DNA from: Clostridia bacterium
Lineage (GTDB): Bacteria > Bacillota > Clostridia > Christensenellales > Aristaeellaceae
Assembly (NCBI GenBank): GCA_016297535.1
Contig: JAEDGL010000036.1
Location: 1 to 18,623 of the forward strand
Reading direction: 5' to 3'
Length of the DNA: 18,623 nt
Shown here piece after piece: positions 7,309-13,267 of this stretch; within the stretch, counting starts at the first letter, position 1, and each line of letters begins with the position of its first letter. The notes under the pieces were generated by a model. It did no database searches and was not told the DNA's origin. It saw nothing but the letters and a program-made list of their open reading frames with translations. A program made the translations under genes and the position numbers.

Positions 7309-8256
7309 TTAGAACAGGCTGCTCTCGCCAAGCTTGCGCGAGACATAATTGCTGGAGATAATCAGAATAAAGCCTACCACCGACTGGAACAGTCCCACCG
7401 CCGTGGAGTAGCTGTAGCGGCCGCCCTGAATACCAATCCGGTAGGTATACGTTTCAAATACATCCGCCACTTCATAAACCAGCGGCGAATACAGCAGATA
7501 GATCTGCTCAAAGCCGTTATTCATCAGGCTGCCCAGCCTTAGGATGAGCATAACGGAGATGGTGCTCATAATGCTGGGAAGCGTAATCCTGAACATAAGC
7601 TGCAGGCGATTGGCGCCATCAATATAGGCAGCCTCGTAGATTTGCGGATCCACCTGCGTAAGGGCTGAAAGATAAACAATCGTGCCCCAGCCGGCGGTTT
7701 TCCAGATTTCCGCCGCAATTACAATGCCGCGGAAATGCCGGGGGCTGGTCAGGTAGTTGGCGGGTTCCACACCAAAAAAGCCAAGCAGCGTATTTACAGC
7801 GCCCTGACGGGTGGGCTGCAGCAGATTGATCACCAGGCTGGCCACCACCACCCACGAGATAAAGTGAGGAATGTAGACCACCGTTTGAACCAGCTTTTTG
7901 TACCCGGCATGGCGCACCTCGTTAAGCAGCAGTGCAAACAGGATTGGCATGGGAAAGCTCCACATCAGGCGTTGAAGGCTGAACTCGATGGAATTGCGGA
8001 AGACGCGCAAAAACTGCTCGGATTGGAACAACTCGCGAAAGTTCTGCAGGCCGATCCATTTGCTGCCGCTGATTCCCTTGACGAAATTGAATTTTTGAAA
8101 GGCAATCACCACTCCGTACATGGGGACGTAGTTAAAAATGAGCAGATAGATCAGGCCGGGAATCATCATCAGATAAAGCCACGGATGCGCCTTGACATAA
8201 ACCCATACCCGGTGCCAGGTGTTTTTTGGATGCACGGAACAAGAGAGTTGCTGCAC
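7309..8256 (-). CDS. Carbohydrate ABC transporter permease, LplB type
   Basis: The 315-residue integral membrane protein has an N-terminal transmembrane segment (about 26-44) followed by VPMYGVVIAFQKFNF, a conserved segment of LplB-like permeases. The EAA loop YEAAYIDGANRLQLMFRITLP spans about 207-227. It partners with the YtcP-type permease 16 bases downstream. The start is a GTG at 8256, supported by AAGGAG with an 8-base spacer; an overlapping ATG at 8258 is out of frame. The gene lies 104 bases after the histidine kinase stop, a longer gap than elsewhere in the locus, and that gap holds a candidate promoter. Confidence 0.92.
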   Translation of the reverse strand: MQQLSCSVHPKNTWHRVWVYVKAHPWLYLMMIPGLIYLLIFNYVPMYGVVIAFQKFNFVKGISGSKWIGLQNFRELFQSEQFLRVFRNSIEFSLQRLMWSFPMPILFALLLNEVRHAGYKKLVQTVVYIPHFISWVVVASLVINLLQPTRQGAVNTLLGFFGVEPANYLTSPRHFRGIVIAAEIWKTAGWGTIVYLSALTQVDPQIYEAAYIDGANRLQLMFRITLPSIMSTISVMLILRLGSLMNNGFEQIYLLYSPLVYEVADVFETYTYRIGIQGGRYSYSTAVGLFQSVVGFILIISSNYVSRKLGESSLF

Positions 8257-8289
8257 ATTCCCAACTCCTTCTTAAATATCGCTATGAAA

Positions 8290-8319
8290 ATGATAAACCA
8301 TGTACAGGCGGGTCGGCAA
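8290..8319 (-). promoter_or_regulatory. Candidate sigma-A promoter for the transporter and enzyme operon
   Basis: On the minus strand a -35-like TTGCCG (8314-8319) and a -10-like TATCAT (8290-8295) are 18 bases apart, ahead of the LplB start at 8256 with a leader of about 27 bases. The -10 is good and the -35 moderate. It would allow transporter and enzyme genes to be induced separately from the two-component genes, fitting the enlarged gap here. Confidence 0.5.
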
Positions 8320-8360
8320 GTGCCCAAATCTTATATCCGCCCTCCTGGATTTTCGAAAAA

Positions 8361-10157
8361 TCAAGCAGGGTTCAGGTCACTCATTTGAATCACGGGTATC
8401 AAAATTTCTACTTTAAATCCATTCCCGGGCGCTCCGTCCAGATGGACAAGAGCGTCTGTGCCAAACAGCAGTCTCAGCTGCTGGCATACATTGCTAAGGC
8501 CAATTGCCTGGCTTGGATCACCGTTGTCCTTTTCCAACGCCCTTTGCAGGGCAAGCAAATCGGCAGGAGAAATGCCGCAGCCATCATCCTCCACGCAGAT
8601 ATGCAGCTGCTCCTCCACGCGGCGTGCGCCAATGCGTATATGCAGCGTGCTGTCGTTTGTCTTGTCCAGACCATGCTTTACCGCATTTTCAACCAAGGTC
8701 TGAATCAGCATGGCGGGTATGGCGCACTGGTCAACGCCATCTTCCGGCGCATAGGTCAGCTCCAACGCGTCAGCAAAGCAGAGCTTTTGCAGCGTAACAT
8801 ACCGCTCCACCTGCTTAAGCTCCTCCTCAAGCGAAATAAAGCCGGTGTTTTTGAGCCTGTCGCGCAAAAGCTCGGACAGGGAACACAGCGCGTCCGAAAT
8901 TTCGTTGTCATCGGGCAGTTTTTCCAGGGCCATCCAGTTGATGGAGGCCAGCGTATTATACAGAAAATGCGGGTTAACCTGTCCCTGCAGCAGGCGCAGG
9001 CGAACCTGATTCAGGCGCTGCAGCCTTTCTTCCAGAATGCTGCTCAGCTCTCTGTTGCGGTCCAGCGTGTGGGAAACGGCATCGGCGATCACCGTCAGCT
9101 CATTACGCAGGCTGCGGCGTTCCGCCAGGGGCATAATCATCTCATCCTTGCGTTCCTCAAGCACATACATGATATGCTTGACCGGCACAAACATGCGTAC
9201 GGAAAGCATGTAGGAAAACACCAGCACCATCGCAAGGCCCACGGCAATCAGCATGCTCATGATTCTGTCAAACGCCACGATGCGCGCGTTATAGCTTTGC
9301 AGCAGATCAATACTGTAGATCCACCAACCGTAGCTCTGCGAACAATCCACGGTGATCAGCACCCGCTGCTGGCCAATTTTGACCAGATGGTTGCCGCTTT
9401 GATTCAATATTTCCCCAGGCAGCTGATCCGGTATAAACAGCTTTTCCGGGAAACTGCCCGAGGACAGGAGCCCGCCCTTCCTGTCCGTTACCACGTAGGA
9501 ATTTTCGCCAAACAGGCCGTCAAAAAAGTGCTGGCAATCCAGATTCATTACCACGGCGCCGCTGCACTGGCTTCGGATGATGGGCACGCTCTGCATGAGC
9601 GTAAGCACGGTGCGGTGGTTGTAATAGCTTCCGCTCTCGCGCAGGAAGGGCTCCACTTTTTCGCCGCTTTTGAGCTGCCTGTAGGCCTCCGTCCAGCTGG
9701 TATCCAGGTAATGCTCGGCATTCATCGTGGCGTAGTCCGAGGAAATCACCTGCCCCTTGCTTTCATTGAACAAAAACAGAGAGCAGATGTTTTCATCCCA
9801 CAGGCAATAGCTCATCAAATCCTCATGGATGCGCCGGCAGACCTGATAGGTTTCATAATCCGAGGCAAACAGCGTGGAGGTGCGAAAATACTTTGCAATA
9901 TCATCCGAGCCGGCCACGCGCAGCATGATATGGCGCTTGTTGCGGATATCGTTTTCCATATCTGCAATGCGCCGTTTCAGCGTACTGCAGTTTACTTCTC
10001 CAAACTGGTCATATACGCTTTGCACCGAATACCATCGCGAAATCAGCAGCACACCCAAAACAAGCGCGCCAAACACGCTGGCCCACAGGATAAAGTTGCC
10101 GGCCAGCAGATGCGTAAACCGTTTGTTTTTCCAAAGATGCAGCTTGGAGCCGTTCAT
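8361..10157 (-). CDS. Sensor histidine kinase, YesM/LytS-like family
   Basis: The 598-residue protein has a membrane segment at about 20-40, an extracellular sensor domain (about 41-290), a second membrane segment (about 299-321) leading into a HAMP-like linker, a His_kinase domain with phospho-acceptor H397 in QVNPHFLYN, and a C-terminal ATPase with the N-box ENAVKHG (N491), the EDDGCG loop (523-528) and IGLSN. This is the standard design of YesM-type kinases that pair with AraC-type regulators to control sugar uptake. Its gene overlaps the regulator stop by ATGA (10154-10157), so the two are translationally coupled. The start has AGGAGG 10 bases upstream. The signal is probably the glycan itself or the loaded binding protein; the sequence does not say which. 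Confidence 0.95.
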   Translation of the reverse strand: MNGSKLHLWKNKRFTHLLAGNFILWASVFGALVLGVLLISRWYSVQSVYDQFGEVNCSTLKRRIADMENDIRNKRHIMLRVAGSDDIAKYFRTSTLFASDYETYQVCRRIHEDLMSYCLWDENICSLFLFNESKGQVISSDYATMNAEHYLDTSWTEAYRQLKSGEKVEPFLRESGSYYNHRTVLTLMQSVPIIRSQCSGAVVMNLDCQHFFDGLFGENSYVVTDRKGGLLSSGSFPEKLFIPDQLPGEILNQSGNHLVKIGQQRVLITVDCSQSYGWWIYSIDLLQSYNARIVAFDRIMSMLIAVGLAMVLVFSYMLSVRMFVPVKHIMYVLEERKDEMIMPLAERRSLRNELTVIADAVSHTLDRNRELSSILEERLQRLNQVRLRLLQGQVNPHFLYNTLASINWMALEKLPDDNEISDALCSLSELLRDRLKNTGFISLEEELKQVERYVTLQKLCFADALELTYAPEDGVDQCAIPAMLIQTLVENAVKHGLDKTNDSTLHIRIGARRVEEQLHICVEDDGCGISPADLLALQRALEKDNGDPSQAIGLSNVCQQLRLLFGTDALVHLDGAPGNGFKVEILIPVIQMSDLNPA

Positions 10158-11686
10158 CCCTGTCTTTCCTCCTGCGCAAAACGACCGCGGTAGCCGCTGG
10201 GTGTATAGCCTGTCATATGCTTGAAAACACGATAAAAATAGCGCGGATTGGGGTAGCCAACGCGCTGTCCCACATCGGCCACCAGGATATCCGGATACTG
10301 CAGCAGCTCCTTGGCCTTTTCAATTCTGACACGGGTAATAAAATCGGTAAAGTTTTCGCCGGTTGCTTGTTTGAACAGCCGGCTGACATATACCGGACTA
10401 AGAAAAACGTGTTCTGCCACCACATCCAGTGAAATCGGGCCGGAAAAGTGTTCCAGGATGTAGCTCTTGATTTGGGAAATAACCTGCTGCGGGTTATTTG
10501 TTGCCGGAAGACTCTGCATCCACTGGGCAATGGTATCCTGCAGCCATGAGGCCATCTGTTCGGCATTCCGGGTTGTAATCAGCAGGTCGTAGGGCGGCAT
10601 TGTTTCGGGCGCAAGCTGCAGCTCCTGCAGCTTGGTCTGAATACGCGCGGCTGTATCAATAAGGATGGTATGCCTCATTTCCCGCGGGAACGGCTCCATG
10701 CGGTCAACCATTTCACAGATCAGCTCCTTGGCCTGGTCCATGCTGTGGCTGGTCAGATAGCTGAACAGAAGCCGCTGCTGGGACAGAAGCTGCTGCGAAT
10801 AGGCACTGTCCAGCTTTGTCCCGTTTTCCATGAGAACAGCCTGATGACGCGGCCTGTCAATAAACGCCTGCAGGTTGTCATAACGGCAAAATTCCTGAAT
10901 ATACAGGGTGACACCGCTGGTATCCTTCGCCTGGGCTATCAGATCCTCGATGCGCAGCCGTAAACGCTCTTCCGCGCTGCTCTGTGCCGCATCAAAAACA
11001 GCCATCACGGCAAGGCTGGAGGATTTGATACTAACAGGATCATATTCCAGACCCTCCACATTGCCCTGAAACAGCCTTCGGAGAATATCCCGCATTTCCT
11101 CCTGCGTTGCATCTCCGGTAAAGCCCAGGGAGCAAAGCAAAACGCCATGCTTTTCGCAGGCCGGATAATAATGCCTTGCCTGTGCATCCGCCATATCGCA
11201 TTTCCGCAGTGCACCCATATACAAATCATAAAGGAACTGGCTGCGCCACAGCTGGTTCATTTCTTCATATTGTCTGTGCGCCTGCACCTGCTGCTCCAGC
11301 AGCCTGCTTTCCCGCTCCAGATCCTGTGCAATGGATGAAAATACCCTGCGGATATCCGCCAGGCGTGTAGGCTTGAACAGATAGTCCTTCACTCCGGCCG
11401 CAATTGCCGCATGTGCAAAATCAAACTCCTGATGCGCCGAAACAAGCACGCATACCGTGTTGGGATGGTGTTCCTTGATCTGCTGCGCCACTTCAAGGCC
11501 GCCTACCTGTTTCATTTTGATATCGGTCAGAACAACATCCGCATGTTCGCGCCTCAAATGCTCCAGCACCTGGCTTCCGTCCGCATAGCAGCCTACCACG
11601 CGAAAGCCAAGTTCTTCCCAGTTGACGATACGCGTAAAGCCTTCCCGGATGCGAGGTTCATCATCGGCAATGATCAGTCTGAACAT
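10154..11686 (-). CDS. AraC-type two-component response regulator, YesN-like
   Basis: The 510-residue protein has an N-terminal receiver domain with acidic residues D8/D9, phospho-acceptor D55 in VVLTDIKM, S83 and K105 in YLFKP. A long middle region (about 125-400) of unknown fold follows. The C-terminal AraC double helix-turn-helix (about 405-500) includes ISLDVVAEHVFLSPVYVSR and the second helix-turn-helix with VGYPNPRYFYRVFK. Phosphorylated regulators of this type activate adjacent transporter operons. The ATG at 11686 (MFRLIIADDE) was chosen because AAGGAG lies 6 bases upstream and a receiver domain normally starts there; the longer in-frame extension has no receiver homology and would cover the -10 region. 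It is the first gene of the locus and has its own sigma-A promoter. Confidence 0.95.
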   Translation of the reverse strand: MFRLIIADDEPRIREGFTRIVNWEELGFRVVGCYADGSQVLEHLRREHADVVLTDIKMKQVGGLEVAQQIKEHHPNTVCVLVSAHQEFDFAHAAIAAGVKDYLFKPTRLADIRRVFSSIAQDLERESRLLEQQVQAHRQYEEMNQLWRSQFLYDLYMGALRKCDMADAQARHYYPACEKHGVLLCSLGFTGDATQEEMRDILRRLFQGNVEGLEYDPVSIKSSSLAVMAVFDAAQSSAEERLRLRIEDLIAQAKDTSGVTLYIQEFCRYDNLQAFIDRPRHQAVLMENGTKLDSAYSQQLLSQQRLLFSYLTSHSMDQAKELICEMVDRMEPFPREMRHTILIDTAARIQTKLQELQLAPETMPPYDLLITTRNAEQMASWLQDTIAQWMQSLPATNNPQQVISQIKSYILEHFSGPISLDVVAEHVFLSPVYVSRLFKQATGENFTDFITRVRIEKAKELLQYPDILVADVGQRVGYPNPRYFYRVFKHMTGYTPSGYRGRFAQEERQG

Positions 11687-11724
11687 GCTCGTCTCCTTTT
11701 TATCCATGTACAAATGATGAAAAC

Positions 11725-11753
11725 ATTGTAATCCGGATCCGGGCAAAAAGCAA
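11725..11753 (-). promoter_or_regulatory. Sigma-A promoter of the two-component genes
   Basis: The -35 TTGCTT (11748-11753) and -10 TACAAT (11725-11730) are separated by exactly 17 bases. The predicted transcript starts near 11718, leaving a leader of about 32 bases before the regulator ATG. The spacer contains the perfect 10-bp palindrome CCGGATCCGG (11733-11742), a possible operator. Confidence 0.7.
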
Positions 11754-11767
11754 GTTCACTCATTTTG

Positions 11768-11777
11768 ACACATGTGT
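11768..11777. promoter_or_regulatory. Palindrome ACACATGTGT upstream of the regulator promoter
   Basis: This perfect 10-bp palindrome ends 15 bases upstream of the -35 box, a position suited to an activator. Its core CACATGTG recurs at 12129-12136 in the same intergenic region. Binding by the AraC-type regulator or another factor is only an inference. Confidence 0.3.
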
Positions 11778-11858
11778 GCACCGGGAAGCCTGTGGGTTTA
11801 CAGCAAAACAGAAAGCCTTCAGGCGTGGCAATAAAACAGAAGGATTTCTGCACATGAA

Positions 11859-11895
11859 GAAAGCCCTCTGCTGCAAACTGCGGCGGAGGGTTTTC
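11859..11895. terminator. 16-bp stem hairpin in the intergenic region
   Basis: Arms 11859-11874 and 11880-11895 form an uninterrupted 16-bp stem around the 5-base loop AAACT when read as plus-strand RNA, using three G-U pairs. The 3' arm ends in GGAGGGTTTTC. Read as minus-strand RNA the three G-U pairs become C-A mismatches, although a T-rich tail (GGGCTTTCTTC) is present. It resembles a terminator, possibly bidirectional, but no plus-strand gene precedes it. Confidence 0.5.
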
Positions 11896-11935
11896 GACTG
11901 GCGCAAGTTTTGGATGTGGCACCGGAAGCGTTGAA

Positions 11936-12141
11936 TGTGTCCACATCGACAGTTACATATCTACATTTTACCGTGCTGCTTAGCGCCTGCGGTGACCGTG
12001 CTCTATTCCGCCGGTGACAGTGCCCAATTTACGTGCTTATGGTGCTCAATCCGGGGGGAATACTCACCATGAGTACGTTTTGAGCTTTTGGTGAATGACG
12101 ACGGCAGGGTTGACGCTTTCACCATTTACACATGTGACGCA
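11936..12141. mobile_element. Possible decayed IS21-type insertion terminus
   Basis: GTGCT(C)-type units at 11973, 11997, 12019 and 12042 are spaced 22-24 bp, two of them within longer copies CGGTGACcGTGCtCtATT and CGGTGACaGTGCcCaATT (11990 and 12012). They are followed by a GGGGGG Shine-Dalgarno-like stretch and ATG AGT ACG TTT TGA at 12070. Left ends of IS21-family elements are known to carry degenerate transposase-binding repeats of about this size ahead of istA. The ends TGTGTC-CACAT (left) and TGCGTCACAT (right, inverted) are weakly alike. No transposase or clear target duplication is present, so this is a remnant at best, and the boundaries are approximate. Confidence 0.35.
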
Positions 12142-12164
12142 AATCCCCCTTGACAAAACTGCTG

Positions 12165-12200
12165 TGACAACTCTCCGTAAGGTTTTTCGACAGTCTGAAA
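12165..12200 (-). repeat. Copy 1 of a conserved block directly after a terminator hairpin
   Basis: On the minus strand the block reads TTTCAGACTGTCGAAAAAC (12182-12200), an 8-base variable spacer, then GAGTTGTCA (12165-12173). The same 19-mer and 9-mer occur on the plus strand at 18572-18606. Its first three bases are also the last three bases of the hairpin arm. Confidence 0.85.
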
Positions 12201-12235
12201 GGATCCTGGGCTGTATCGGCTGCGCAGGATCCTTT
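12198..12235 (-). terminator. Terminator hairpin of the AAA ATPase operon
   Basis: Perfect 10-bp arms (AAAGGATCCT and complement, 12198-12207 and 12226-12235) enclose an 18-base loop, about 30 bases after the ATPase stop. In the minus direction only TTT follows; on the plus strand the tail is richer in T (TTTTCTGATTCTTTTTT). It may work in both directions. Confidence 0.6.
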
Positions 12236-12263
12236 TCTGATTCTTTTTTGCAAAAGGCGAGCA

Positions 12264-13265
12264 TTACGGAGCCAGCATTCGGATGTCATCCGCCGTAAAC
12301 ACCATCAGCTCTTCCTTCGTAATGTCCGGATCGGTTGCCAAACGGTTGGCCTGTGCCGTAACGGCGCGTTCAAACAGGTTGCGCACGCCGCGCGCGTTGC
12401 CAAAGCCCTTTACATCCATGCTGGCCAGCTTGATGATATCCCTCAGGACGGGGCGGGCATCTTCGGCCAGGGTATAGCCGTTTTTCTGGCAGCGCATGTC
12501 AAAGATGGCCATCATCTCGTCCACGGAATAATCCGGGAAATGCAGAAAACGGTTGAAGCGGCTTTCCAGGCCCGGATTGGAGCGGACGAACTCCTGCATC
12601 AGCTCAATATAGCCTGCGACAATCACAATGAGGTCGTCGCGGTTGTCCTCCATGGCCTTGAGCAGGGTATCCACAGCTTCCTGGCCATAATCGTTTCCGC
12701 CGCGGTTGGTAAGCGCATAGGCTTCGTCGATAAACAGCACGCCGCCCTTGGCCTTTTCGATAACCTCGCTGGTTTTGATGGCCGTCTGCCCCACATAACC
12801 GGCAACCAGACCGCTGCGGTCCACCTCCACCAGCTGTCCCCTGGACAGAATGCCCAGGCTTTTGTAAATGCGCGCCATCAGACGGGCAATCATGGTTTTG
12901 CCCGTACCGGGATTGCCGGAAAACACCATGTGCAGGGACAGATCGTTTACGGGCAAGCCGTTTTCCTTGCGCAGCTTCTGAACGTTGACCAGGTTGATGA
13001 GCGTTTCAACCTCTTTTTTTACCTCGTCCAGCCCGATGTAGGAATGCAACTCCTTCTTGAGGTCCTCGATGCTTTCGGGCTTTTCCTCTTCCGGCACCGG
13101 CTCGGGCGCTTTCTGAGCGGTTTTTTCCTGCACAATCTCCGTTTTGCGGGACGGGTCAGGCTGCGCGTCCCCCCACAAATCCTCCGCAATGCGGTTGAGG
13201 TTGCTTCGGGTCATCTGGTTGATAACGTCCATTTGCAGGCGGATGATTTCATCCTTGCGATCCAT
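12264..13265 (-). CDS. AAA+ ATPase of the CbbX/SpoVK type
   Basis: The 333-residue protein has an N-terminal helical/charged region (1-70) and one AAA+ module: Walker A GNPGTGKT (117-124), pore-loop-like GYVGQ (156-160), Walker B VLFIDEAYAL (176-185), sensor 1 VIVAGY (214-219), arginine finger region PGLESRFNR (R236) and sensor 2 GNARGVRN (289-296). The family includes the Rubisco activase CbbX, sporulation protein SpoVK and the EccA ATPases of ESX secretion, all hexameric remodelling machines. Here the gene is the last of a three-gene operon, two bases after the stop of the secreted SH3-like protein, with AAGGAGGATTAACC before the ATG. No Rubisco or ESX gene is nearby, so its client is unknown. 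It may act on the cytoplasmic tail of the membrane protein encoded first in the operon. The longer in-frame extension was rejected because it overlaps the upstream gene. Confidence 0.9.
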   Translation of the reverse strand: MDRKDEIIRLQMDVINQMTRSNLNRIAEDLWGDAQPDPSRKTEIVQEKTAQKAPEPVPEEEKPESIEDLKKELHSYIGLDEVKKEVETLINLVNVQKLRKENGLPVNDLSLHMVFSGNPGTGKTMIARLMARIYKSLGILSRGQLVEVDRSGLVAGYVGQTAIKTSEVIEKAKGGVLFIDEAYALTNRGGNDYGQEAVDTLLKAMEDNRDDLIVIVAGYIELMQEFVRSNPGLESRFNRFLHFPDYSVDEMMAIFDMRCQKNGYTLAEDARPVLRDIIKLASMDVKGFGNARGVRNLFERAVTAQANRLATDPDITKEELMVFTADDIRMLAP

Positions 13266-13267
13266 GG

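Noticed and set aside
8226..10193. 655-codon open frame on the plus strand
   Set aside because: It is antisense to the histidine kinase, whose motifs are unmistakable; it has no ribosome binding site or domain.
12150..12178. Plus-strand promoter starting with TTGACA at 12150
   Set aside because: No acceptable -10 box is found 16-19 bases downstream, and there is no plus-strand gene.
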